Below are positions 17,731-26,659 of a stretch of 64,000 bases of DNA, piece after piece. How positions within the stretch are numbered: the stretch's first letter is position 1; every line of letters begins with the position of its first letter. Source of the DNA: Chryseobacterium culicis. Its GTDB lineage: Bacteria; Bacteroidota; Bacteroidia; Flavobacteriales; Weeksellaceae. The notes under the pieces are model-generated. The model was given only the letters and a program-made list of their open reading frames with translations. It searched no databases and was not told the origin of the DNA. The stretch is from the NCBI RefSeq assembly GCF_900108365.1, contig NZ_FNWQ01000004.1, positions 288,160-352,159 on the forward strand, written 5' to 3'. A program made the position numbers and the translations under genes.

Positions 17731-18637
17731 TATTCTGAGTTACTTTCTTAGATACGGCTATCTGATCTCCTGCTATTTCATGAATGGTTTCGTCAATCAT
17801 AATGCACATGCTGTTCAGAGCAAGATCATTTGCATCAGTTCCAAAAGGCTCTTCAATCTCGTCGGCAATTGCCTCAAAAGCGACAAAGGTGTAAGCTACA
17901 AATACAACAATAAGCGGTGTAAACCACCCTAGTGAATCTACGAGCCCGAAAGGTAACAGAAAACAATAAATATACACTGTACGGTGCAGCAAAACTCTGT
18001 AGCTGTAAGGAATCGGGGTTGAGATGATTCTTTCACATCCTCCCAATATATCAGAAAGCTTATCCAGGTTCTCATCAAAACGAGCCTGCAGGATAGAATC
18101 TATGCAGCCTTTTTCTTTTAACTCCTGCACCCATTCACCCAAAAGCCGGAGAATGACTGCCGGTTTATATTTTGACGAAGCAACTGTTTCCAGATGGTTC
18201 TCATCGAGTCTTGATTTTAAATCATCATAAGAATCTGTTCCTCTCAGCTGATGCTTTAAAGCAAAAACAAAAGCAGCCAGAAGCTGAACAAACCTGTACA
18301 CAGAAATCTGATCATCATCTTTATTTTTCAAAGTCATAGCCTGGCGGGTCAATGCACGTGCCGTATTCAACAAAGCTCCCCAGAGCTTGCGCCCTTCCCA
18401 GAACCTGTCATAGCTGGCATTGTTCCTGAATCCTAAAAACAGAGCCAGTACAAAACCAAACAGGGTAAGCGGTGCGGGATTTAAGGGAACTTTAAATGAT
18501 AAAATAGTTCCATGGAAATAGGTCACCAGTAGAGAAAGCAGTAAGAGCAATCCCAAACGGGGAAGCAAGGCCGGCAAAACAGAGCCGTGCCATACAAATA
18601 GCATTCTGAACCAGTGTTCCTTTTTTCTTATGATCAT
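17720..18637 (-). CDS. Bestrophin-family anion channel
   Basis: A 305-residue membrane protein of the bestrophin/UPF0187 family. The family mark FLGFRNNASYDRFWEGRKLWG lies after the second hydrophobic stretch, and the acidic EEPFGTDANDLAL lies near the C-terminus. Bacterial members form pentameric channels for small ions. It is the last gene of the leftward group, 58 bp after the OFA transporter, and its end overlaps moeB by 11 bp tail to tail. Whether it conducts anions such as formate or bicarbonate here is open. Confidence 0.88.
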   Translation of the reverse strand: MIIRKKEHWFRMLFVWHGSVLPALLPRLGLLLLLSLLVTYFHGTILSFKVPLNPAPLTLFGFVLALFLGFRNNASYDRFWEGRKLWGALLNTARALTRQAMTLKNKDDDQISVYRFVQLLAAFVFALKHQLRGTDSYDDLKSRLDENHLETVASSKYKPAVILRLLGEWVQELKEKGCIDSILQARFDENLDKLSDILGGCERIISTPIPYSYRVLLHRTVYIYCFLLPFGLVDSLGWFTPLIVVFVAYTFVAFEAIADEIEEPFGTDANDLALNSMCIMIDETIHEIAGDQIAVSKKVTQNIID

Positions 18638-18695
18638 TGCTAATTATAAAGACAGATAAGTTTTCCTGTCATTTTTTACAAATTTATCACATTCT

Positions 18696-19946
18696 TCAGG
18701 ATTCTGAAGCAGAAAGCTCTTTTTTCAAAGCATTTATATTTCTTTTCATGAATAACGAAACAATAAAAGCGATCACAAAAAGCCCGGAGAAAACCTGTAG
18801 TGTTGTAGTAAGAGAACCTGTTTGTTCTTTAACAAAGTCGTAGATTGAAGGCCCGGCCACTCCTGCCAAGGCCCAGGCTGTAAGTACCAAGCCATGGATT
18901 GCTCCCAGCTGCTTTGTTCCAAACAAATCTCCCAGGAATGCCGGCAATGTAGAAAAACCTCCGCCATATATTGTAATAACCATAAAAAGAATAATGAGAA
19001 AGGCCACTTCGATAGAAATCTGTGGTAAAAAGTAATAGGCCGGTACCTGAAGAGCAAAAAACAGAATATAGGTGTTGGAACGTCCCAGATAATCAGATAA
19101 ACTTGACCATAATAGCCTTCCCACCCCATTAAAAACTCCGATTAAGCCAACAATACCGGCCGCCTGTAAAGCCGTGTACCCCAGCTTTTCCTGAGTCATA
19201 GGACTTGCCGCTGCAATAATTGCAATTCCGCAAGTGATGTTGATAAACATCATGATCCAGATGTAATAAAAGCGTTTGGTTTTCAGCGCAGTTTTCGCAT
19301 CAATATAAGCAATGTCTTTTTGTACAGTTTTGCTCTCAGCTAAACTGAAACCTTCCGGAACATAGCCTTGCGGCGGTCTTTCAATATAACTGGAAGACAG
19401 AAGAATAACGATGAGATAAATTGTTCCCAAAATATAAAAAGCTTTTGCAACGCCTACTTTTTCAAACAAGATCTGCATGAACGGTCCAAATATCAGTGCC
19501 GCAAAGCCAAAACCCATGATCGCCATTCCTGTTGCCAGCCCGCGCCTGTCCGGAAACCATTTAACCAAAGTACTTACAGGAGTAATATATCCTATTCCTA
19601 AGCCAATTCCTCCAATAAAACCATAGCAAAATAAAAATAAAGGAAGTGATCCGAGTTGTACAGCCAATCCGGAACCTAATATTCCGGACCCATAGAAGAT
19701 TCCGGCAACAGTTCCGCTTCTTCCGGGGCCTACCTTTTCAACCCAGGTTCCCATAAATGCTGCGGATAACCCGAGCAGTAAAATAGCAATTTTAAATGCC
19801 CATTTTATGGTTCCTTCATCCACATTAAGGATTTTTCCTACAGGATTGGTCATTACGGAATAAGCATAAACGGAACCAATAGAGATATGGATTCCTACGG
19901 CTGATGCTGCAATCAGCCAGCGATTTTTGAGTTTTAATTTTTTCAT
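18696..19946 (-). CDS. OFA-family MFS anion transporter (oxalate/formate antiporter type)
   Basis: A 416-residue major facilitator with twelve hydrophobic segments. The opening NRWLIAASAVGIHISIGSVY and VYAYSVMTNPVG is the standard start of the OFA (oxalate:formate antiporter, TC 2.A.1.11) group, and MFS loop motifs such as LSDYLGRSNTYI are present. Known members exchange oxalate and formate or import other small organic acids. It lies 104 bp downstream of the SUOX-like gene on the same strand, and the whole group includes a formate-dehydrogenase-like enzyme, so formate or oxalate is the best-guess substrate. Confidence 0.88.
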   Translation of the reverse strand: MKKLKLKNRWLIAASAVGIHISIGSVYAYSVMTNPVGKILNVDEGTIKWAFKIAILLLGLSAAFMGTWVEKVGPGRSGTVAGIFYGSGILGSGLAVQLGSLPLFLFCYGFIGGIGLGIGYITPVSTLVKWFPDRRGLATGMAIMGFGFAALIFGPFMQILFEKVGVAKAFYILGTIYLIVILLSSSYIERPPQGYVPEGFSLAESKTVQKDIAYIDAKTALKTKRFYYIWIMMFINITCGIAIIAAASPMTQEKLGYTALQAAGIVGLIGVFNGVGRLLWSSLSDYLGRSNTYILFFALQVPAYYFLPQISIEVAFLIILFMVITIYGGGFSTLPAFLGDLFGTKQLGAIHGLVLTAWALAGVAGPSIYDFVKEQTGSLTTTLQVFSGLFVIAFIVSLFMKRNINALKKELSASES

Positions 19947-20050
19947 ATTTGTGTTGTTTTTTTAAAAAATTTCATCTGCCAAACTCCATACAGACTGTAC
20001 GAATGCTGAATATTATCAGCACCCGAGGGAACATCATTTTCATCTTATAA

Positions 20051-20545
20051 CTACTGTTTACTACTGCCTATCACAATTTCTGTAACCTGATAAGAACTTC
20101 TTGCGGGCTTTTTTTCGCCTTCTGCAATCATACGGAGCGGACCTTTGCCTTCCGGCAATGGTTTTCCGTCTATGGTGTCAGCAATAATAACATTTTTATT
20201 CTGAATGGAAGGGTCAAGCTCTGCAAGGGAAAACAGAACCTGATAACCATCTGAAGATTTTATCACTACATATTTTGAAAGATTGTCTTTCCCGTGAAGT
20301 GCTTTTCCTGACGGAACTCCTGCTTTTTCCAAAATTTCAATAACCGGAACTCCTGTAAAAGTATGAGGATTTCCTTCTTTATCCTTCATTACAGCTTCTT
20401 TTCGGGTCATTTTTGAGAGGTCTGACAAACGCAGCTCCAATGGTGTTGCAGCTTCACCTGAAATCTTCAGTGTAAAGCCAGTTTGCGCGGAGACAATACT
20501 GCACAAAGAGAATGCGGAAAGAAAAAGCAGTTTTTTCACTGACAT
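20051..20545 (-). CDS. Exported SUOX-fold (Oxidored_molyb-like) protein without catalytic cysteine
   Basis: A 164-residue protein with a clear signal peptide (MSVKKLLFLSAFSLCSIVSA) and a mature part resembling the sulfite-oxidase/molybdopterin-binding domain: EAATPLELRLSDLSKMTRKE, then FTGVPVIEILEKAG. In true members a cysteine binds molybdenum. Here the only cysteine is in the signal peptide, so the mature protein has none. It therefore probably does not do redox chemistry itself. It starts 8 bp after the molybdoenzyme gene and is surely co-transcribed with it. Its role is unknown. Confidence 0.75.
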   Translation of the reverse strand: MSVKKLLFLSAFSLCSIVSAQTGFTLKISGEAATPLELRLSDLSKMTRKEAVMKDKEGNPHTFTGVPVIEILEKAGVPSGKALHGKDNLSKYVVIKSSDGYQVLFSLAELDPSIQNKNVIIADTIDGKPLPEGKGPLRMIAEGEKKPARSSYQVTEIVIGSSKQ

Positions 20546-20553
20546 ACTTAGTA

Positions 20554-22950
20554 TTATTGTAGATTAGTTCCTGCTGCAGCCATGATATGTTCATCAATTC
20601 TTTTAAAAATATCAGGACTGTGCTTACGGATTTTAATGCGTACATACTTGGAAGCGGGCATATTAGCACCATTCACTACATTATTGATGGATACCAAAAC
20701 ATTGGTTTCCGGAAAATAAGTCATTGTACTTTTCTGTGGAATAGGATATTTCACAACAATGAAGAGAGGGGCAATTCTTTCAATCCCGTCATCATAGTTG
20801 AAAAGATCTACGTGATCTCCTTCATTAAGTCCGGCTTTTTCAATATCCTTTTCATTCATCATCACAATTCTTCTTTCATTAAAGATACCGCGGTACCGGT
20901 CATTCAAACCATATACAACTGTATTGAACTGATCATGGGTTCTGGTTGTTCCCATTAAATACTCGTCCTCAGCAAGCGAATTATCCGGCACAGCTGTTAT
21001 ATTGAAAGCGGCTTTTCCTGGATGAGATTCACTGTTGAAGACACCATCCCTTGGACCATTCGGAAGGTAAAAACCTCCTTTCTGAATGACTCTTTTATTA
21101 TAGTTTTCAAATCCCGGAATGCATTGTTCTATATCATGACGGATAGCATCATAACTGTTGATGAATTTATCCCAATTGATCACGGAGCGTTTACCTAAAA
21201 CGGCTTTTGCCATTCTGCAGGCAACATGAGCCTCGTTGATGAGATGTTCTGAAATAGGATCCAGAACGCCTTTGGAAGCTTCTACAACTCCCATTGAGTT
21301 TTCTGTGCTTACATGTTGGATTTCTCCATTAATGATATCTTTTTCGCTGCGGGAAATCACTGGCAGAATAAGTGCTTCTTTACCATGAATCAGATGGTTT
21401 CGGTTCAGCTTTATAGAAACAATTACCGACATTTCCAGGCTGCGCATTGCTTCTGCCGTAAAGGTTGTATCCGGTGCGGCTGAAAGGAAATTACCTCCCA
21501 TACAGAACATAAATTTCACTTTTCCCTCATGCATCGCTTTAAGCGCATTGACAACATCATATCCTCCTTTTCTTGGTACTTCAAAACCGTAATACTCCTG
21601 AAGCTTATCCAATTGCGCGGTAGTGGGATGGTGATTAATAAGTAATGTTCTGTTACCCTGTACATTACTGTGACCACGAACAGGGCATGCTCCTCCTCCA
21701 CGGATTCCTATGCTTCCTTTCATTAATAAGAGATTCACAATATTATAGATCATTTCCACACCATTATGCTGCTGCGTAATTCCCATGCCCCAGCACACAA
21801 TCATACGTTTTCTGGAAGCGATCATTTGTGCGGCTTCCCGTAAGTTCTCAACGGGAATTCCGCATTCTTCCGATAAAAAATTAAGATCGTACCTTTTTAA
21901 TTCTTCCGTCAATTCGTTGAAGCCCGCTGTTTTATCCGCTATGAAATCCTGATCAAGAACTTTTCCGGGATTTTTCGCTTCTTCTTCCAATACCAGAATT
22001 TGAAGGGCTTTTAAAAGCGCCATATCTCCATTGATCCTAACGGGCAGATAAAGGTCCGACAGTTCAAAAGGTTTATTAAGTAGAGCACGGACTTCCTGAG
22101 GGTCTTTGAAACCTTTTAAACCTGCTTCAGGAAGTGGGTTGATAGCTATAATTTTTGCACCGTTCTTCTTCCCTTTTGTGAGTGCGGAAAGCATTCTTGG
22201 TGAATTGGTTCCCGGATTCTGCCCTATAATAACGATAAGGTCCGTATCATAAAAGTCTTCCAGTTTTACAGTTCCTTTTCCTATACCTATGCTTCTTGAC
22301 AGTGCATAGCCGGAAGTCTCGTGGCACATATTGGAGCAATCCGGAAAATTATTGGTTCCGAATTCCCGGGCGAACAGCTGATATACCCAGGTTGCTTCAT
22401 TACTTGTTCTTCCCGATGTATAAAATATGGCTTCATCAGGTGAATCCAGCGCATTTAACTTTTCCGAAATTTTGGAAAAAGCATCATCCCAGCTTATTGG
22501 CTGATAATGCGTTCCTCCTTTTGGCAGATACATGGGTTCTTCAATCCTTCCCAACTGACTGATTTCAAAATCTGTCATTTTTGCCAGATCATATACTGAA
22601 TTTTCTTTAAAAAATGCTCCTCCAATTTTTTTTGAAGTGGCTTCTTCAGCCAGGGCTTTTGCTCCGTTTTCACAGTATTCGCCCAGACGGGAACGCTCGT
22701 CATCCGGATCGGGCCATGCACAGCTCGGACAATCGAAACCATCAAACTGATTCATACTGAAAAGCGCCCTTCCGCCACGGAGAACCGATGCATTAAGTAC
22801 GAGCTGATCCATTGAGTGAATCACAGCAGGAACTCCTGCTGCCCAGCTTTTTGGAGGTTTCAGATTCAGATTCAGCAGCTTATAGGGAGGTTCTGCCGAA
22901 GGTAACTGATTGTTTTCATTTTCTCTTTTGAATACCTCTTTTTTTTCCAT
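20554..22950 (-). CDS. FdhF/YdeP-type molybdopterin oxidoreductase (formate-dehydrogenase-like alpha subunit)
   Basis: A 798-residue cytoplasmic enzyme of the bis-MGD DMSO-reductase family, subgroup TIGR01701 (YdeP/CbbBc-like). The N-terminal Fe-S region reads DCPSCAWPDPDD with Cys74 and Cys77, and another Cys at 93. The likely Mo ligand is Cys209 in SNMCHETSGYAL, at the place of selenocysteine in FdhF. MGD-binding stretches include IGQNPGTNSPRML, CWGMGITQQHNGVE and SIGIRGGGACPVRGHSNVQG. The C-terminal MopB domain starts near MGTTRTHDQFN. There is no Tat signal. No NADH or quinone-linked partner subunit is adjacent, as is usual for this subgroup. Substrate (formate) is inferred from fdhD and the OFA transporter. 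Confidence 0.88.
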   Translation of the reverse strand: MEKKEVFKRENENNQLPSAEPPYKLLNLNLKPPKSWAAGVPAVIHSMDQLVLNASVLRGGRALFSMNQFDGFDCPSCAWPDPDDERSRLGEYCENGAKALAEEATSKKIGGAFFKENSVYDLAKMTDFEISQLGRIEEPMYLPKGGTHYQPISWDDAFSKISEKLNALDSPDEAIFYTSGRTSNEATWVYQLFAREFGTNNFPDCSNMCHETSGYALSRSIGIGKGTVKLEDFYDTDLIVIIGQNPGTNSPRMLSALTKGKKNGAKIIAINPLPEAGLKGFKDPQEVRALLNKPFELSDLYLPVRINGDMALLKALQILVLEEEAKNPGKVLDQDFIADKTAGFNELTEELKRYDLNFLSEECGIPVENLREAAQMIASRKRMIVCWGMGITQQHNGVEMIYNIVNLLLMKGSIGIRGGGACPVRGHSNVQGNRTLLINHHPTTAQLDKLQEYYGFEVPRKGGYDVVNALKAMHEGKVKFMFCMGGNFLSAAPDTTFTAEAMRSLEMSVIVSIKLNRNHLIHGKEALILPVISRSEKDIINGEIQHVSTENSMGVVEASKGVLDPISEHLINEAHVACRMAKAVLGKRSVINWDKFINSYDAIRHDIEQCIPGFENYNKRVIQKGGFYLPNGPRDGVFNSESHPGKAAFNITAVPDNSLAEDEYLMGTTRTHDQFNTVVYGLNDRYRGIFNERRIVMMNEKDIEKAGLNEGDHVDLFNYDDGIERIAPLFIVVKYPIPQKSTMTYFPETNVLVSINNVVNGANMPASKYVRIKIRKHSPDIFKRIDEHIMAAAGTNLQ

Positions 22951-22977
22951 GATGTGTATATTTTTAAGAAATGACCA

Positions 22978-23328
22978 TTAGCATTTCATGTTGGGATTCG
23001 GGTAGTTGTCACTTTGATCTTCTAATGTATTATCAATGCATACAAAATCTTTTTCTATTAAGAGTTTAATGTTTCCAGCCTGTCCTTCAAAACCTACCCT
23101 GTCTGTTGAAATCCATTCTTTTATCATTGTTTCCGGCATTTTCAGCACAATTCTGTTGTCAATAAATTCCGCAGAAAGTTCTTTATTTTCTGTTTGTTCC
23201 AGAGAATAGATAAACGGTCGGTTCACAAATTCAGTAACGCTTGAAATTGTTCCGTCTACTCCCAGTTTTGCTACTTCAGATTGGGTGAGACGAAATCTTA
23301 CTGAGTTATCTTTGATTCTTATTTTCAT
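22978..23328 (-). CDS. Small uncharacterised protein coupled to fdhD (DUF7009-like)
   Basis: A 116-residue soluble protein with no signal or membrane segment. It starts MKIRIKDNSVRFRLTQSEV and ends with a short Asn/Pro/Cys tail (PNPNMKC). I associate it with the DUF7009 family found in Bacteroidota, but this is from memory, and no function is known. Its ATG overlaps the fdhD stop codon as ATGA (23325-23328), so its translation is coupled to fdhD. The molybdoenzyme gene begins 27 bp later. The position suggests a helper in cofactor loading or enzyme maturation. Confidence 0.75.
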   Translation of the reverse strand: MKIRIKDNSVRFRLTQSEVAKLGVDGTISSVTEFVNRPFIYSLEQTENKELSAEFIDNRIVLKMPETMIKEWISTDRVGFEGQAGNIKLLIEKDFVCIDNTLEDQSDNYPNPNMKC

Positions 23329-24197
23329 AATAGATTTTCAATGTTAAAATGGCTTCCTGAATGGTATATATTCAACCGGTTATCCCGTAAAAAGCCTACT
23401 AATGTAATATCAAATTCTTTTGCCAGATCTACCGCCAGGCTTGATGGAGCACCTATTGCTGCAACAGTGGAAATCCCTGCCATTACAGCTTTCTGTATAA
23501 GTTCAAAGCTGGCTCTTCCGCTTAACACCAACATTTTGTCATGGAGCGGAAGCATATCTGCTGACAATGCATGTCCTATGAGTTTATCCAATGCGTTATG
23601 CCTTCCTACATCTTCCCGTAGTGCGAGCAAATTGCCTTCTGCGTCAAATAAACCTGAAGCATGTATTCCGCCTGTAGCGCTGAAATTATTCTGGAAAGCC
23701 TGCAGCTTGCCGGATAACTGGTACAATGTTTCCAAAGTGACCGTTGTATTTCCTTTTTTATGGTGCTGAAAAGCGCTTACTGTTCTTATAGATTCTATGG
23801 ATCCTTTTCCGCAGACCCCGCAACTGGAAGTGGTATAGAAATTTCTTTCGGTCTTCATCAAGTCCGGTATGAAGCCTTCTGTAAGCTCAACTATGATAAT
23901 ATTTTCTTTATTCTTTGCGCAGGCCTCGGAGAAATATATATTCTTAATCTGCTGCTTGCCGGAAATAATTCCTTCCGTAAATAAAAAACCGGCTGCCAGT
24001 TCCTCATCGTTGCCTGGAGTACGCATGGTTACCGATATATTTTTGAATTCCAGCTGACCTCCTTCATGATAGGAAACTCTGATTTCCAAAGGTTCTTCTA
24101 CAGAAACATCATCGGTATAAGCAAAACTGAGGTTATCCTTAACTTTGATGATTTCTATCTGATTTATAGCTCTATGTGGCAATAGATTCGTTTTCAT
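23325..24197 (-). CDS. fdhD: Formate dehydrogenase accessory sulfurtransferase FdhD
   Basis: A 290-residue protein needed to sulfurate the molybdenum site of formate dehydrogenases. The conserved sulfur-carrying loop is SSCGVCGKGSIES. Other marks are NDEELAAGFLFTEGII, GGIHASGLFDAEG and REDVGRHNALDKLIG. Length is normal. It carries sulfur from a cysteine desulfurase to the enzyme-bound cofactor, so its presence argues that the neighbouring molybdoenzyme is a formate-dehydrogenase-type enzyme. Its stop overlaps the next start (ATGA). Confidence 0.95.
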   Translation of the reverse strand: MKTNLLPHRAINQIEIIKVKDNLSFAYTDDVSVEEPLEIRVSYHEGGQLEFKNISVTMRTPGNDEELAAGFLFTEGIISGKQQIKNIYFSEACAKNKENIIIVELTEGFIPDLMKTERNFYTTSSCGVCGKGSIESIRTVSAFQHHKKGNTTVTLETLYQLSGKLQAFQNNFSATGGIHASGLFDAEGNLLALREDVGRHNALDKLIGHALSADMLPLHDKMLVLSGRASFELIQKAVMAGISTVAAIGAPSSLAVDLAKEFDITLVGFLRDNRLNIYHSGSHFNIENLL

Positions 24198-24241
24198 ACT
24201 ATAATGACTGGCCTAGTAAAGGTACAAAATTTTATTCCTAA

Positions 24242-24658
24242 TTATGGATGTGCAGAAACCCATTCTTCACCATCTTCAAAAATTTCTTTCTTCCAGATCG
24301 GAACGGTCTTCTTAATATTTTCAATCATATAACTGCAGGCATCAAAAACGGTATTTCTATGCCCGTCACTCACTACTATCATAATAGCTGCGTCACCGGG
24401 ATATAATATTCCGGTACGGTGATGCACCACAATATTCTTTACCGAAAACAGGGAAATTGCTTGATCTGCTATTTTCTGTATTTCTTTAATGGCCATAGAT
24501 TCGTAGCATTCATATTCCAGACGGGTAACGGGTTTCCCTTTGGTATGATTGCGAACGGTTCCTACAAATGATGCCATCCCGCCGCATGCTGCATCGGAAG
24601 CAGCAGTAAAGCAGGTAACAAGATCTAGTGTGTTTTCTGTTATTTGTATATCTATCAT
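24242..24658 (-). CDS. moaE: Molybdopterin synthase catalytic subunit MoaE
   Basis: A 138-residue large subunit of molybdopterin synthase. Marks are GGMASFVGTVRNHTKGK near the N-terminus, LEYECYESMA, and VHHRTGILYPGDAAIMIVV followed by HRNTVFDAC and PIWKKEIFEDGEEW. ATG 24658 is chosen: it lies 4 bp after the moaD stop. A GTG four codons upstream is possible but would overlap moaD. MoaE and MoaD form the complex that adds two sulfurs to the pyranopterin precursor. Confidence 0.94.
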   Translation of the reverse strand: MIDIQITENTLDLVTCFTAASDAACGGMASFVGTVRNHTKGKPVTRLEYECYESMAIKEIQKIADQAISLFSVKNIVVHHRTGILYPGDAAIMIVVSDGHRNTVFDACSYMIENIKKTVPIWKKEIFEDGEEWVSAHP

Positions 24659-24662
24659 GTTT

Positions 24663-24905
24663 TTACCCACCGCTTACCGGAGGAATTATTGCTATTTCGT
24701 TAGAGCGTGTTATTACCTGATCATCATCCGCATATTCATCATCTACGGCAATAAAGTAAGATTTTAGTTTTTTCAGCTCCGGAAAGTCCTTTTCCAGAAG
24801 CTCTTTGAGTGCTTTAACTTGTGATCCTTCATTGATTTCTATCTCTTTTTCTGAAGCTCCGAAAATATCTTTCGTAATTCCGAATGCCAATATTTTAACT
24901 ATCAT
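24663..24905 (-). CDS. moaD: Molybdopterin synthase sulfur-carrier subunit MoaD
   Basis: An 80-residue ubiquitin-like carrier that ends in the required double glycine (IIPPVSGG). The terminal glycine is adenylated and then thiocarboxylated, by the MoeB-rhodanese encoded at 16690-17730. It sits 6 bp after the TSUP permease and 4 bp before moaE. Length is standard. Confidence 0.94.
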   Translation of the reverse strand: MIVKILAFGITKDIFGASEKEIEINEGSQVKALKELLEKDFPELKKLKSYFIAVDDEYADDDQVITRSNEIAIIPPVSGG

Positions 24906-24911
24906 TTCAAT

Positions 24912-25661
24912 TTACCAATATTTAATTACAACATTAATTCCTGCTGCCAGAACCAGAACAGCCGTCATTCTTTTGATCACTAGAGGATTCCATTTCAGAG
25001 ACATTCTGGCACCAATTTGCCCGCCCATAAATACCGCAAAACACAGGCTTAAAATCCTGGAATAGTTCATATCTGCTGAAAGTCCTGACAATTGACCAAA
25101 AATCCCGGATATAGAATTGACCAGAATAAAAACACTTGAGGTGGCTGCAATTTTTCTGGGAGTATCCCATTTCATAAGATTTAACAGTGGAGACAGAAAA
25201 ATTCCTCCTCCAATACCCACTAATCCGGATAGAAATCCGATTCCTCCTCCTAAAAATCCATTCTTGATTAAGGAACTTTCTGTATTTTCTGAAATTTCAC
25301 CTTCATATTGGGTTTCTGTTTTGATCCAGAGTAATAATGCTGCGAGGATTAAAGTAATTCCAAGAATAAGAAAAAATGTTTCCTGGCTTATTTTTAGGAC
25401 AGCTCCAAGATAGGCCATTGGAACACTTATAAGAGCCAGCGGAAGTATTTTTTTCCAGTTGACCTGTTTGTTTTTGATATAAATAATTACACCTCCCATT
25501 ACTACAATAACATTACATACGAGGGCCGTTAAGCGTATTTCCTGATAAGGCAGGCTGTACATCGCCAGTACTGCAAGGTAGCTGGATCCGCCGCCGAACC
25601 CTACGGAAGAGTAAACAAAAGCAATGAGTAAAAAAAACAAAAACACCTCCCAATGTCCCAT
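24912..25661 (-). CDS. TSUP-family permease (TauE/SafE)
   Basis: A 249-residue inner-membrane protein with about eight hydrophobic segments, split into two similar halves each holding a glycine-rich motif (SSVGFGGGSSYLA and SGLVGIGGGIFLSPLL). That is typical of the sulfite exporter TauE/SafE family. Members export sulfite or related sulfur anions, or move other small anions. It is the first gene of the leftward Moco group, 6 bp ahead of moaD. In this context molybdate, sulfite or thiosulfate are possible cargoes; none is shown. Confidence 0.87.
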   Translation of the reverse strand: MGHWEVFLFFLLIAFVYSSVGFGGGSSYLAVLAMYSLPYQEIRLTALVCNVIVVMGGVIIYIKNKQVNWKKILPLALISVPMAYLGAVLKISQETFFLILGITLILAALLLWIKTETQYEGEISENTESSLIKNGFLGGGIGFLSGLVGIGGGIFLSPLLNLMKWDTPRKIAATSSVFILVNSISGIFGQLSGLSADMNYSRILSLCFAVFMGGQIGARMSLKWNPLVIKRMTAVLVLAAGINVVIKYW

Positions 25662-25797
25662 ACATTTTCAGAATTAATCTTCTTACAATAATAGTCTTTT
25701 TTAAGGCTCCATCGAGTTTTATATACAAAAATTTTTGTCCTATTTTCGGGAATAGAATATTATAAATGGTTTAATTTGAATCGTAAAATATCTTTTG

Positions 25798-26292
25798 TTA
25801 AACTCTATCAATTCTCTTATTATTTCTAAGCTCCTGCTTCATTTTACGGTATTCCCACGGAGCCACTGCATTTTTATCCTGCCAAAGTCCGGCCTTTTTA
25901 AGCTTTGCGTTCTCCTGAATTTTGCCCAACGATGCATCTTTAGAATAGGAAAAATACCACCAGCCCATTCCAGCCTTTATCAGTTCTCTGGAAAGGTATT
26001 TTCCGCCATCATAGTACACTTTCGCAACAGATCTTCCGTAGCGGTCTGTGTTTGTTTCAACAAAGCTTACTGTTTTTCCAAATACCTGGGCAGCCGTAAA
26101 CTGTTTGGCATTTTTACCGAACGCCTGCCCACTTTCCGGACAATCGACTTCGGCAAGTCTAAGTTTCTTTTGCTGATTTCCTTTTAGCAATAAAGTAATG
26201 GTATCTCCGTCTGAAATTTTAATCACTTTTCCGGTAGTCTGTGAGAATAAGAATACAGGGAAAAGTAAGTACACCAACATTAATCGTTTCAT
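25798..26292 (-). CDS. Exported thermonuclease-family (SNase-like) nuclease
   Basis: A 164-residue protein with a signal peptide (MKRLMLVYLLFPVFLFSQ) and an SNase domain. Domain marks are GKVIKISDGDTITLL (with the Asp metal ligands), KKLRLAEVDCPESGQAFG and DRYGRSVAKVY, matching the family's calcium-site and arginine positions. The protein probably cuts nucleic acids in the periplasm or outside the cell for nutrition. It stands alone, with 136 bp to the TSUP gene downstream and an AT-rich gap upstream. Confidence 0.9.
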   Translation of the reverse strand: MKRLMLVYLLFPVFLFSQTTGKVIKISDGDTITLLLKGNQQKKLRLAEVDCPESGQAFGKNAKQFTAAQVFGKTVSFVETNTDRYGRSVAKVYYDGGKYLSRELIKAGMGWWYFSYSKDASLGKIQENAKLKKAGLWQDKNAVAPWEYRKMKQELRNNKRIDRV

Positions 26293-26609
26293 GGGATAAA
26301 GATAAGCTTTATAAAAGATAAAAATTCATGAAACATTGTGTTCAGAGGATAAAATGTTCGGCATCAGAGATTAAATTTTACAACGAAAAATTCATTTACG
26401 GAAAATTAAGTCTGCAAAAGAAACGCTTTGGTAATTGGGGAGAAGAATCCTTTATCCCAACAGGTATGAGAAAAAAAGTATTTTTTTTCCTTTTTTTTAT
26501 GAGATGGTAAATCCGTGATTATAAATAAAATAACGACAAACAAAGAGGTTTAACAAAAAATTAATTAAAAATTATTCTTCATTTTATTTTTTTATTTGAA
26601 AAAGTATTG
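26293..26609. other. AT-rich gap before the second tRNA pair
   Basis: Nothing recognisable as a gene is seen. A short open frame at 26328-26510 is Lys/Phe-rich and lacks a ribosome site, so it is left out. The right end leads into the tRNA promoter. Confidence 0.5.
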
Positions 26610-26617
26610 TACCTTTG
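26610..26617 (+). promoter_or_regulatory. -7 element (TACCTTTG) of the second tRNA operon
   Basis: A full TAnnTTTG match about 43 bp before tRNA-Pro copy 2. The candidate -33 TTTG at 26595-26598 is too close (11 nt), so only the -7 box is assigned. Confidence 0.6.
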
Positions 26618-26659
26618 CAACCGCAAAAACGAAGTAAATATCGTTACTGATGACACCCT

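Noticed and set aside
26328..26510. 60-codon frame in the AT-rich gap before the second tRNA pair
   Set aside because: It is low complexity with no ribosome site or family match.
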